57,997 bases of DNA from Tubiluchus corallicola (lineage: Eukaryota; Priapulida; Priapulimorpha; Priapulimorphida; Tubiluchidae), in NCBI GenBank assembly GCA_030141605.1, contig JAQGDQ010002416.1:1-57997 (forward strand). Direction: 5' to 3'. Shown one piece after another: positions 1 through 8,230 of the stretch. How positions within the stretch are numbered: position 1 is the stretch's first letter; each line of letters begins with the position of its first letter. A model generated the notes under the pieces. The model was not told the DNA's origin and searched no databases. It worked only from the letters and a program-made list of their open reading frames with translations. The translations under genes were made by a program, and so were the position numbers.

Positions 1-220
1 TTTTATTTTTTCTTATTAGTTCTGTAATGTGGTAAGGAGATGGAATGCTAAGCAGGTTATTGTTAAATTTAAACAACGAGTTTTTTGATGCCACCATCAA
101 GGCTTTTAATTCATCCAATTGCTTTTGTTTTAAACTATCTTCCCTCCTATTATTACAAGAAAAACTAATAGCAATTACTGCTAAAAATAGAACGAAGACT
201 TTAAGCTTACTTAGAAACAT
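1..220 (-). CDS. Putative lipoprotein, 3' part cut by window edge
   Basis: Seen: an open frame read leftwards from ATG at 220 with no stop before base 1 (73 codons). It starts MFLSKLKVFVLFLAVIAI and runs into SFSC-NN, a lipobox giving a predicted lipidated Cys near residue 22. The mature part begins with a charged stretch rich in Lys and Glu, then NLLSIPSPYHITELIRKN. Short lipoproteins with a conserved IPSP segment occur in Bacteroidota, but I cannot name the family. It is divergent from hisF, with about 175 bp between the starts. The opposite-strand open frame over the same bases is a shadow. Function unknown. Confidence 0.6.
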   Translation of the reverse strand, partial: MFLSKLKVFVLFLAVIAISFSCNNRREDSLKQKQLDELKALMVASKNSLFKFNNNLLSIPSPYHITELIRKNK

Positions 221-395
221 AATTTATTTTATTTTTTGTGAACATAAATATATTATAAGTAACGAAAATATTAAGATATTTATTTGAATCAAATAAATAT
301 CTTTGTGAAATCATATTTTTTCTACAAAGATTATGATTTAAACTTTAATAAACAAAAACAGTTATTGCTTTTTTGATTATTTAATTTTTAAAACT

Positions 396-1151
396 ATGCT
401 TGCTAAAAGAATTATTCCATGTTTAGATATTAAAGATGGCAGGACAGTAAAAGGAGTTAATTTTTTGGAGCTAAGAGATGCTGGCGATCCCGTTGAACTT
501 GGTAAATTATATGCTAATGAAGGAGCAGACGAATTAGTTTTCTTAGACATTACTGCTACTGATGAAAAACGAAAGACCTTACGAGAACTAGTAACCCGTA
601 TTGCCAAAGAAATAAATATACCATTCACAGTAGGAGGCGGCATTTCTTCGGTAGGAGATGTAGCAACACTACTCAATGCAGGAGCAGATAAAATATCTGT
701 AAATTCAGCAGTGGTAAGAAACCCTAATTTATTGAACGAAATAGCTCGCCAGATAGGCAGTCAATGCGTAGTAGTAGCTATTGATGCAAAGGAAACAAAC
801 AAAAAATGGAAAGTGTATTTAAATGGAGGTAAAATCCCTACTGAGATAGATCTGTTTCAATGGGCAAAGGAAGTAGAAGAAAGGGGAGCAGGCGAAATTC
901 TTTTTACGTCAATGAATCACGATGGAACTAAAAATGGTTTTGCTAACAAAGCACTTGCTCGCCTATCAGAATTGTCAAATATACCTATTATAGCTTCAGG
1001 AGGTGCTGGAACGAAACAACATTTTGTGGATACTTTTCAAGAAGGAAAAGCAGATGCAGCCCTTGCTGCTAGCATATTTCATTTCAAGGAGATTCAAATA
1101 AAAGAACTCAAAAAGTTTTTACTACAAAAGGAAATAAAAGTAAGGTTATAA
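396..1151 (+). CDS. hisF: Imidazole glycerol phosphate synthase, cyclase subunit HisF
   Basis: Cyclase half of IGP synthase in histidine biosynthesis. With HisH-derived ammonia it converts PRFAR to imidazole glycerol phosphate and AICAR. The 251-residue protein has the normal length and a (beta/alpha)8 barrel. Both catalytic aspartates are at their canonical numbers: Asp11 in PCLDIKDGR and Asp130 in VVVAIDAKE. Phosphate-binding loops are visible in TVGGGISS and [11 protein letters not shown] start at 396. No hisH, hisA or hisI flanks it: upstream is a divergent lipoprotein and downstream an RRM gene, so it is outside any his operon here. A -7-like TATCTTTG lies at 298-305, but no good -33 box goes with it. 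Confidence 0.97.
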   Translation: MLAKRIIPCLDIKDGRTVKGVNFLELRDAGDPVELGKLYANEGADELVFLDITATDEKRKTLRELVTRIAKEINIPFTVGGGISSVGDVATLLNAGADKISVNSAVVRNPNLLNEIARQIGSQCVVVAIDAKETNKKWKVYLNGGKIPTEIDLFQWAKEVEERGAGEILFTSMNHDGTKNGFANKALARLSELSNIPIIASGGAGTKQHFVDTFQEGKADAALAASIFHFKEIQIKELKKFLLQKEIKVRL

Positions 1152-1211
1152 TAAATTATATTCGTCATTCTTAAAAACGATGTAGTAACTAATAAATTAG
1201 CATGAAGAAAA

Positions 1212-1242
1212 ATTGCTCCTTTAAAAAAAAGAATTATCTTTA
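1212..1242 (+). promoter_or_regulatory. Candidate Bacteroidota promoter for the RRM gene
   Basis: ATTG at 1212-1215, 19 bases, then TATCTTTA at 1235-1242. Each box is one base from the Bacteroidota consensus TTTG / TAnnTTTG. The predicted start would give a leader of about 25 bases before ATG 1275. In AT-rich DNA such matches can arise by chance. Confidence 0.4.
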
Positions 1243-1274
1243 CGGTTGATTACTAATTTTTTAAATATTTTACT

Positions 1275-1526
1275 ATGAACATTTATGTAGGAAACCTGAA
1301 TTACAAGACAAGTGAAGATGAATTGAAAAATATTTTTGAGGAATATGGAGAAGTATCTTCTGTAAAAATAATTACTGACAAGTATTCTGGGAGAAGCAAA
1401 GGCTTTGGTTTTATTGAGATGGCAAGCGAAGATGATGCTGAAAGAGCTATTAAAGAATTGCACGAGAAAGAAATAGGAGGAAGAAATTTAAGAGTTAATG
1501 AAGCAAGAAAAAGAGAAGACCAGTAG
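1275..1526 (+). CDS. RRM-domain RNA-binding protein
   Basis: A single RNA recognition motif protein of 83 residues. RNP2 is IYVGNL (residues 3-8) and RNP1 is KGFGFIEM (about 43-50), with the aromatic residues that stack on RNA. The short tail RKREDQ is charged. These small RRM proteins are common in Bacteroidota and cyanobacteria, where they bind single-stranded RNA; individual roles are mostly unknown. It is monocistronic: a candidate promoter lies just upstream and a perfect hairpin follows the stop. Confidence 0.93.
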   Translation: MNIYVGNLNYKTSEDELKNIFEEYGEVSSVKIITDKYSGRSKGFGFIEMASEDDAERAIKELHEKEIGGRNLRVNEARKREDQ

Positions 1527-1558
1527 AAAAAATAATTTCTATATATAAAAGACCTGAA

Positions 1559-1588
1559 AAGGAGTATAAATAAAAATTTATACTCCTT
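1559..1588. terminator. Perfect 13-bp hairpin between convergent genes, likely bidirectional terminator
   Basis: AAGGAGTATAAAT (1559-1571), loop AAAA, then the exact complement (1576-1588). It lies between the RRM gene (plus, stop 1526) and the PorT-like gene (minus, stop 1627). The stem is symmetrical with A/T-rich flanks, so it could terminate both transcripts. No long U-run follows. Confidence 0.7.
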
Positions 1589-1626
1589 ATTATATGTTTA
1601 ATTTAAGTAGCAATGGACAAAAAAGA

Positions 1627-2361
1627 TTATTCAAAATGAAAAGCTAAGGTGAGAATGCGGCTAAATAATTTGTCAATTGCTTCAGTATATATCAATTCGC
1701 TTGGAAAAGCAGCAGGGTTGTTATTTATTACATTATTCAAGCCTATAGAAAATTTAAGTTCAATAGATTGTTTGTAATATGTATTATATAAATCGACACC
1801 AGCACCTATCTCAAAATAGACCTCTAACTTTTTCATCTCAATAAATCTATCAATAGTAATATCAATCTCTTTACCTCCCTGTGTATTGAAACGAAAACAA
1901 GGGCCTGCTACAACGTAGCCTCTCATATTGTTTAGCCTTTTAGATTTATATTTTAGTAGCAAAGGCACATCTATATAAAAACTCCTCATATAAGAAGTAT
2001 AGTTTTCTACTATCTCTTTATTTTCTTTTTCAACCTCTATAAAATCTATTCTCCTTTCATTGTAAGATATACCGGGTAGGAATCTTGCAGCTAAAAATTC
2101 CGACAATTTGAGCTCACATAATAGAGCCACAGTATAACCAAAGTTAACTGTGTTTACATCTGCATATAAAATATTTCCATTGGCCATTGTTTTATTACTT
2201 GGTGTAAACGCGTAGTCCATCATATTAGTAGCAATAGTAAACCCAAAATGGTAAGGAACATTATCTATCTTTTGATACCTGAGTACTTCTTTTCGAGGAT
2301 TACGACTTTGTGCGAACAAACCAATAGGCAGTACAATAAGTATGATTGCTAAATATTTCAA
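1627..2361 (-). CDS. porT: PorT-like outer-membrane beta-barrel protein (type IX secretion)
   Basis: Predicted outer-membrane beta-barrel protein of the PorT family, required for type IX secretion in Porphyromonas and Flavobacterium. It has 244 residues, the family's usual size, with a Sec signal peptide (MKYLAIILIVLPIGLFAQ) and alternating amphipathic strands to a terminal aromatic (LAFHFE). It lies 24 bp downstream of ubiE, an arrangement I recall from other Bacteroidota. The only usable start is TTG at 2361, because an in-frame stop sits two codons upstream and the next Met is far inside. The type IX-sorted protein at 20934-24533 fits an active system. Confidence 0.8.
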   Translation of the reverse strand: MKYLAIILIVLPIGLFAQSRNPRKEVLRYQKIDNVPYHFGFTIATNMMDYAFTPSNKTMANGNILYADVNTVNFGYTVALLCELKLSEFLAARFLPGISYNERRIDFIEVEKENKEIVENYTSYMRSFYIDVPLLLKYKSKRLNNMRGYVVAGPCFRFNTQGGKEIDITIDRFIEMKKLEVYFEIGAGVDLYNTYYKQSIELKFSIGLNNVINNNPAAFPSELIYTEAIDKLFSRILTLAFHFE

Positions 2362-2385
2362 TATTTATTATTTGTTTTTAAAATA

Positions 2386-3120
2386 TCATTCTTTAGTTCC
2401 CACATAAATAGAAACAATACCCAAAGATAAGGAAATCTCTAGGATATTAGTAAATCCTATTTTTTGTAATTCACTAATAACTTTCTTCTCTTGTGCAAAC
2501 GAGTTAACAGAATCTGGCAAATAAGTATAGGCATATTTATCTTTTGATACAATTTTACCAGCGAAAGGTAGTAGCTTGTTAAAATAAAAATGATAAAACC
2601 ATCTAACAAAAGAATTCTTAGGTGCTGAAAATTCAAGGATGATTATCTTTCCTTTTCGTTCTAAAACTCTATACATCTCAGACAAGCCAGTTTCAAGACT
2701 ACCAAAGTTTCTTATTCCAAAAGCAGACATCACTAAATTAAAAGTTTCATCAGGAAAGTCCAGTTTTTCTGCATCACCAATAATGAAACTTATTTTATTA
2801 CTTAGTTTTTTTTTATTTATTTTCTTTATTCCTACATTAAGCATCTCTTCGGATATATCCACCCCAACTATTTTTTGTGGATTGAGTTTTGTTGCTTCCA
2901 AGGAAAAATCACCTGTTCCACAAGCCACATCCAATATTTTCTTAGGGTGCAGGTCAGCTACAAGTTTAATAGCTTTCCGTCTCCATCTTTTATCTATTCC
3001 TGCTGATAAGAAATGGTTAAGAAAATCATATTTCTTTGCTATGGAGTTGAACATTCGGGCTACCTGCTCTTTCTTTGTCTTTTCTGACTGCTTATAGGGA
3101 ACAACTTCTATACTTGACAT
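2386..3120 (-). CDS. ubiE: Demethylmenaquinone methyltransferase UbiE/MenG
   Basis: SAM-dependent methyltransferase making menaquinone from demethylmenaquinone, needed for anaerobic respiration. Motif I is ILDVACGTGDFSLEA, followed by the acidic ribose-binding segment in VGVDISEEML and the family signature DKRWRRKA. The terminal part carries LGIVSIYVGTKE, typical of the family. I chose the ATG at 3120 (MSSIEVVPYKQSEK, 244 residues). The frame stays open to 3168, but the extra 16 residues are not family-like. It lies between a pseudouridine synthase gene upstream and porT downstream on the same strand, probably co-transcribed. Confidence 0.95.
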   Translation of the reverse strand: MSSIEVVPYKQSEKTKKEQVARMFNSIAKKYDFLNHFLSAGIDKRWRRKAIKLVADLHPKKILDVACGTGDFSLEATKLNPQKIVGVDISEEMLNVGIKKINKKKLSNKISFIIGDAEKLDFPDETFNLVMSAFGIRNFGSLETGLSEMYRVLERKGKIIILEFSAPKNSFVRWFYHFYFNKLLPFAGKIVSKDKYAYTYLPDSVNSFAQEKKVISELQKIGFTNILEISLSLGIVSIYVGTKE

Positions 3121-3202
3121 TTTTTTATTTAACATATAACAAAAACATAGGAAAGAACTGCTTTTCACCCCCTACTATACTAAATTAGTAGCGACAAATA
3201 TA

Positions 3203-3886
3203 CTATAATTTGTGTTTAAAAACATCCCAAATATCACCCTTAGGCAAAGGAGCTTTAATAATTAGTTTTTCTTTTTTTACAGGGTGCATAAAACTCACTC
3301 TGTGAGCGTGGAGGCATATACCCTTGTTTTTATTCGAACGAGAAGCTCCATACTTTAGGTCTCCCTTCACAGAACAACCTATTTGTTGTAGCTGCGAACG
3401 TATTTGGTGATGATAGCCTGTAAGCAGTTTAATGCTTAATAGAAAATAGCGATCTGAATGAGCTTTTAGTTTGTAAATTAGTTCTGCCTTTTTACTATTC
3501 TTTTTTTTGTTTTTATACGAATATGACTTATTGTTTCTATGAGCTCTTACTAAATAGTTTGTCAATTTATCTTCATTTTTAGGAGGTAAAGAGCACACTA
3601 TTGCCAAATAGTTCTTATCAATCTCCTTATTTCTAAAAAGTTCATTAAGCCGTGTGAGGGATTTACTTGTTTTAGCAAACAACACGACACCACTTACAGG
3701 CCTGTCAATACGATGCACCACACCCAAAAACACTTCACCTTGTTTGTTGTATTTTTTTTTTAAGTATTTTTTTACTTTTTCACAAAGTGGCTCATCTTTT
3801 GTTTTGTCTGCTTGCACAATATCAGACACCCTCTTATTTACTGCAATAATGTGGTTGTCTTCGTATAATATTTCCAATTCCTTCAT
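3203..3886 (-). CDS. RluA-family RNA pseudouridine synthase
   Basis: Predicted to isomerise uridine to pseudouridine in rRNA or tRNA. The catalytic motif HRIDRPVSG is present with Asp61 as the expected nucleophile, followed by GVVLFAKTSKSL and the C-terminal LTGYHHQIRSQL block. At 227 residues it is the short form without an S4 domain, common in Bacteroidota, so the exact target base cannot be named. The ATG at 3886 is preferred over the adjacent TTG at 3889. It lies 82 bp upstream of ubiE. Confidence 0.93.
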   Translation of the reverse strand: MKELEILYEDNHIIAVNKRVSDIVQADKTKDEPLCEKVKKYLKKKYNKQGEVFLGVVHRIDRPVSGVVLFAKTSKSLTRLNELFRNKEIDKNYLAIVCSLPPKNEDKLTNYLVRAHRNNKSYSYKNKKKNSKKAELIYKLKAHSDRYFLLSIKLLTGYHHQIRSQLQQIGCSVKGDLKYGASRSNKNKGICLHAHRVSFMHPVKKEKLIIKAPLPKGDIWDVFKHKL

Positions 3887-4065
3887 CAAATTCTTTGTTT
3901 GTTCCCAACAAGACTATAATACTATAAATATATTTATCTTTAATAGTTATTGTATGCAATTTTACATCAATTTAATAATGATACCAGCCCAATTATGTGA
4001 AATTTTAATTTCATCATCATTAAGTCAAAAAGGCAATTACATACTGGGAGCAATTAAAAGTATTG

Positions 4066-5196
4066 TTATTTAAAGCCAGTTATAAAACGAAAAATATCTT
4101 GAGCCTTTTCTTTCAATAAAAGAAAAGCATTTTTGTAAGCAACCTCCAATGAGCAAGAGCTCTTAAGAATAGAGGTAGCATATAACAAGCCCAAGTCTTG
4201 TATTTCTTTAGGCGACAACTCTAAAGTGCCGCACAAAGCAATAGTTGGGATTTTGTTTTTTTGGGCAGTGTTTACTACTCCTGCAACAACTTTTCCATAT
4301 TGTGTTTGATTGTCTATTTTTCCTTCTCCCGTTACAACAAAATCTGTGTTGGTTAGATGTTTTTCAAATTTACTGTACTCCATTAGCAAATCAATGCCAG
4401 ACACCAAAGAAGCATTGAGAAATACTTTGCTACCTGCACCTATACCTCCTGCTGCACCAGTTCTTTTAAGTTCATTTACTTTTACCTGATATTTATCTTT
4501 TACAATTTGTGCAAAATTTCTTAATCCATTGTCTAATTGTATTACGTTTTCAGCTGAAGCTCCTTTTTGAGGGGCATACACATAGGCCGCACCTTGCTTT
4601 CCGTAAAAGCGGTTGGTAACATCGCACGCTGCAACTACTTTTATCGAAGAGATGTCTATTTTTTTACTATCATCAATAGATCTAATATACAGTAAATTCT
4701 TGCCTATGGGTTTTAACTCCTTCTCATTTTCATCTAAAAACCTATATCCCAAAGCAGCTGCAATACCTATTCCCGCATCGTTGGTAGCACTTCCTCCCAA
4801 AGCAAGCACTATTTTATTTACTCCTTGCTCTACAGCATCTTTTATCATTTCGCCTGTTCCATAACTTGTTGTAATACTGCAATTTTTTTCTTCATCTGCA
4901 AGCAAATCTAAGCCCGATGCTTTAGCTACTTCTATCAAGGCTGTTTTTTTATTTTGAGAAATAAGATACGAAGTGTCAATAGGTCTAAAAAGAGGGTCTA
5001 ATACTTTTACCTTTTGAGCTGAGCATTTTACATAACGTTGTAGTATTTCTATTGTGCCTTCGCCGCCATCAGCTAATGGTAGCTGTATCACCTCTACATT
5101 GGGTAATGTTTCTTTTATACCTGTTGCAATAGCTTCGGTTACTTTGGATGCTGATAATGAATGTTTAAATTTATCAGGTGCTACAACTATTTTCAT
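4066..5196 (-). CDS. glxK: Glycerate kinase (GlxK/GarK family)
   Basis: Phosphorylates D-glycerate (2-phosphoglycerate in most of this family), feeding lower glycolysis. The 376-residue protein starts MKIVVAPDKFKHSLSASKV and carries LPLADGGEGT, LALGGSATNDAGIGIAAALG and FVVTGEGKID, all family hallmarks. It starts 6 bp after the GH13_18 phosphorylase gene and is the last gene of the operon. This placement explains its role: the upstream glycosidases would release free glycerate. Confidence 0.95.
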   Translation of the reverse strand: MKIVVAPDKFKHSLSASKVTEAIATGIKETLPNVEVIQLPLADGGEGTIEILQRYVKCSAQKVKVLDPLFRPIDTSYLISQNKKTALIEVAKASGLDLLADEEKNCSITTSYGTGEMIKDAVEQGVNKIVLALGGSATNDAGIGIAAALGYRFLDENEKELKPIGKNLLYIRSIDDSKKIDISSIKVVAACDVTNRFYGKQGAAYVYAPQKGASAENVIQLDNGLRNFAQIVKDKYQVKVNELKRTGAAGGIGAGSKVFLNASLVSGIDLLMEYSKFEKHLTNTDFVVTGEGKIDNQTQYGKVVAGVVNTAQKNKIPTIALCGTLELSPKEIQDLGLLYATSILKSSCSLEVAYKNAFLLLKEKAQDIFRFITGFK

Positions 5197-5201
5197 AAGA
5201 A

Positions 5202-6875
5202 TTAATTATCAACTTTTATCCACAGTATTTTATAAGGAGCAAGTGTTATATTTTCTATATTCAATCGTTTATTATGCACAATGTCTAATCCTTTTTGAAA
5301 AGACAAACTAATAGCAACATCCTCTGATGAAATATTGTGTAAAGCTATTAATCGTTCATTGTTTGGATTTATTTTTTCAATGGCAAATATTTTGTTATTT
5401 ATATGGGGAAACTTAAAACTATAATAAGGGTTAAATAGTTTCTCTGTTATTCTTGCTTTTATTAAACGAATTAATTCTGTAAATACTTTGTAAGATATAG
5501 AGTTTTTATTGTTCAACTTTTTTTCTATGTCTTCCAGTTTTAGTTTTTCTCTATTTATACGCCTGTTAATACCTGATTCTTCTACACCTTTATAGTAATT
5601 TTGCGAGCCTAGTAAACTGTGAATGTATATGGCTGGCATTCCGGGCATTGCCAACATTATGGCTTGAGATACAAGCATTCTGCTAATTTTCTCTTCATCG
5701 TTCAGTTGTTTAGAAGAGAGCAGGTTTATATAGCTACAATTTAGTTCATAGGGAGTTTTGCTTCCATCAGGATTGTTTTTGTAAGATACAAGTCCTCCAT
5801 TTTCTTGAGCTTTTACTACCAAGTAGTCTATATCTTTTTGAGGAATTATGCCTTGCAAAGGTCTCACTCCTACTCCATCGTGGCTAGCGGTAAAATTAAA
5901 AAAACAAGTAGTAGCAGAAGGTAATTTCAATGTTCTTGCCCATTTGGTTAGCTGCGAAGTATTTCCTTTTAATATACTATAAGCCAAAAGAGGTGGTAAA
6001 GTAAAGTTATATACCATATGTGCCTCGTCCGAACCATTACCGAAATAAGAAATATTTTCTTTGTGAGGTACATTAGTTTCTGTAATAATAACTGTATCCT
6101 TGGCTAGCTGCTCCAAAACATACCTCATCAATTTAATAATGGTATGAGCCTTAGGATGATGTATGCAAGTTGTACCTATTTCCTTCCACAAAAAAGCAAT
6201 AGCATCAAGTCGCAGTATTTTCGCTCCTTGCGAAAGATAAAATAGTAAGACTTCTATAACTTTAATCAGCACTTTATAGTTAGCAAAATTAAGATCTATT
6301 TGGTCGTCGCTAAACGTAGTCCAAATATGCTTTGTATCTCCTCGTCTATTTCTAAACTTTGTAAGAAGAGGCAAAGCTCGGGGTCGCGTCACTTGGCTCA
6401 AATCAGTAGAAGGGTCTACCTCAATGAAAAAATCGTTAAACTCTTCTTTGCCATTTAAGTAGTTTTGAAACCACTCCGATTTTTGAGAAATATGATTGAT
6501 AACAGCATCAAACATTAAACGACGGTTTGTTCCTAAATTTTTTACATCGCCCCACGTTCCTACATTTTTATTTACCTCTTGATAATCTACTACCGAAAAT
6601 CCATCATCGGATGTGAAGGGATAGAACGGAAGTATATGAACAGTATTAATAACTTTGATATATTTATCTAAAAAAAAATTTAATGTATGTAAGGGGTTGC
6701 TACCTTTTTGAGAAATACTATCACCATAAGTAATAAGCGTTACGTCCTTTTCTGTAGTAGAATAATTGGAATCATTTACAAGACTTTTATAACTATTTAA
6801 TAAGCTATTTATTTCTTTTGATGCTTCTTTTGCATCCGTATTATTATAGATTTTTTTTAAGTAGATATCAATCAT
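5202..6875 (-). CDS. GH13_18 sugar phosphorylase, probably glucosylglycerate phosphorylase
   Basis: Sucrose-phosphorylase-type GH13 enzyme (557 residues). Catalytic residues by motif: nucleophile Asp224 in LRLDAIAFLW, acid/base Glu266 in IITETNVPH, transition-state Asp333 in ASHDGVGVRPLQG. N-terminal LITYGDS and HILPFYPFTSDDGFSV are subfamily signatures. Known GH13_18 activities act on sucrose, sucrose-6'-phosphate, glucosylglycerol and glucosylglycerate. The adjoining glycerate kinase and the GH63-like gene favour glucosylglycerate plus phosphate giving glucose-1-phosphate and glycerate; this choice is inference. There is no signal peptide, so it is cytoplasmic. It overlaps the glycosyltransferase gene by 8 bp. 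Confidence 0.85.
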   Translation of the reverse strand: MIDIYLKKIYNNTDAKEASKEINSLLNSYKSLVNDSNYSTTEKDVTLITYGDSISQKGSNPLHTLNFFLDKYIKVINTVHILPFYPFTSDDGFSVVDYQEVNKNVGTWGDVKNLGTNRRLMFDAVINHISQKSEWFQNYLNGKEEFNDFFIEVDPSTDLSQVTRPRALPLLTKFRNRRGDTKHIWTTFSDDQIDLNFANYKVLIKVIEVLLFYLSQGAKILRLDAIAFLWKEIGTTCIHHPKAHTIIKLMRYVLEQLAKDTVIITETNVPHKENISYFGNGSDEAHMVYNFTLPPLLAYSILKGNTSQLTKWARTLKLPSATTCFFNFTASHDGVGVRPLQGIIPQKDIDYLVVKAQENGGLVSYKNNPDGSKTPYELNCSYINLLSSKQLNDEEKISRMLVSQAIMLAMPGMPAIYIHSLLGSQNYYKGVEESGINRRINREKLKLEDIEKKLNNKNSISYKVFTELIRLIKARITEKLFNPYYSFKFPHINNKIFAIEKINPNNERLIALHNISSEDVAISLSFQKGLDIVHNKRLNIENITLAPYKILWIKVDN

Positions 6876-8220
6876 TGGTTTCTAATATTTGAGCTTCTTT
6901 CAACTTTTCTTTTAAAGCTTGCAGTGATAAATGTTTTTTGCCTATGCCAAAATTTTTTTCCACAATTTCTGTCCTTTTATCTTTGTCTATTAAATGGCTT
7001 ATCAACTGTTTTGCAACATCATTTAAAATATTTTCTTCCACCTTTACCAATCCATTCTCCCGAGTATGAGAATCTCCTAACTCTGCAATATTAAAGCCAA
7101 AAGGTTCAATATCTGTTTTGTAAACAGGATATTTATATACCAATATAGGTTTTTTGGCTACTATTGCTTCTAAAAATTGGTTGCCCCACCCTTCTGCTAT
7201 GCTTGGATAAGTAACAAGGTCGGCAAAAACATAAGTATCCCAAAATGAATATATTTTCTTTTTTTTAGAAAAAGAACGCTCGTAGGCTACTAAATGCTCT
7301 GCAAATATTAGTCTTACTTGCTTGCTTTTAGCATATTCTATTAATTTTTCACAATACCCTCTATCCTCCACTGCACCTGTAAGAACTAAATAAATACCAT
7401 TGTTTTTAGTAAATTTGGATTGATCATACAATGGTGTTTCATACAGTAATTTTATGTGCTGTGGCTCTTGAAGTTTAGCAATGGAGTCTATGGTTAATTC
7501 AATGGCTTTTCTGCGAACAATACGTGTAGCTTGCAATATAAAAATATCTCCTTCTTTAAGTCCTATGGCTTGTTTGAAATTTTTGTTAAAATCATCTTCT
7601 ATCCAGTTTTCATTGAAATCAAAAACATTAGGAATAATCTTAGCATCTATGTTTTTTCTATTCTTAATACTTTTTTGTGCAATACTATTAATAACTACGT
7701 GCTTGATAAAATTGTCTTTGGGAGGAAAATATTGCTCTAACATTTCCTTTACACAAATACTTTGAGGGTTTGAATACAAATCTCGTTCCCAATAAAAATC
7801 GTGATGATGACAAAAGCACTGAATATCTTTCTTTTTTACTGCTTTATAGAAACCTATGGCAGCAGGAAGATTCCAGCCCAACGACCATATATTGTTTATT
7901 ATTAGCATCTCCAATTGATAGTCATCTATATACTTTATCAATTGTAGTTCTATTTCATTGGCAACACTTTCTATATCTTTGCGAAAAGATGTATCATCTA
8001 CATAATTATCACAGCTGATGTAAGCATTATGATTAATTTTATCATTGACCTTAGTTTCGTATTCCAACTGGCGAATAACTAAAACATCATTATTAGGCTT
8101 ATTGCCAGCAATGTAATACAGCTGATGTCCAGCGTCTTTTATTACTTGTTTCCATTTTTCCATTTCCAAAGAAACGCCATCTGTTTCTTCCACTCGAAAA
8201 TGACATAAAGCTATATTCAT
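6868..8220 (-). CDS. GT4-family retaining glycosyltransferase
   Basis: Cytoplasmic glycosyltransferase of the GT-B fold, 450 residues. The N-terminal domain holds FCHHHDFYW; the donor domain contains ILQATRIVRRKAIELTIDSI and the EX7E motif EGWGNQFLE that marks retaining GT4 enzymes. It lies between a symporter and a phosphorylase in a catabolic operon, with an 11-bp gap upstream and an 8-bp overlap downstream. The acceptor is unknown. Given the neighbours it may make a glycosylglycerate-type solute (for example a mannosyl- or glucosyl-glycerate derivative) rather than degrade one. Confident on family, not on substrate. Confidence 0.8.
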   Translation of the reverse strand: MNIALCHFRVEETDGVSLEMEKWKQVIKDAGHQLYYIAGNKPNNDVLVIRQLEYETKVNDKINHNAYISCDNYVDDTSFRKDIESVANEIELQLIKYIDDYQLEMLIINNIWSLGWNLPAAIGFYKAVKKKDIQCFCHHHDFYWERDLYSNPQSICVKEMLEQYFPPKDNFIKHVVINSIAQKSIKNRKNIDAKIIPNVFDFNENWIEDDFNKNFKQAIGLKEGDIFILQATRIVRRKAIELTIDSIAKLQEPQHIKLLYETPLYDQSKFTKNNGIYLVLTGAVEDRGYCEKLIEYAKSKQVRLIFAEHLVAYERSFSKKKKIYSFWDTYVFADLVTYPSIAEGWGNQFLEAIVAKKPILVYKYPVYKTDIEPFGFNIAELGDSHTRENGLVKVEENILNDVAKQLISHLIDKDKRTEIVEKNFGIGKKHLSLQALKEKLKEAQILETND

Positions 8221-8230
8221 AAACTAATTA

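Noticed and set aside
45-287. 80-codon plus-strand open frame at the left edge
   Set aside because: It lies opposite the lipoprotein gene read leftwards from 220, which has a convincing signal peptide and lipobox; this frame has low-complexity Leu/Asn/Phe composition.
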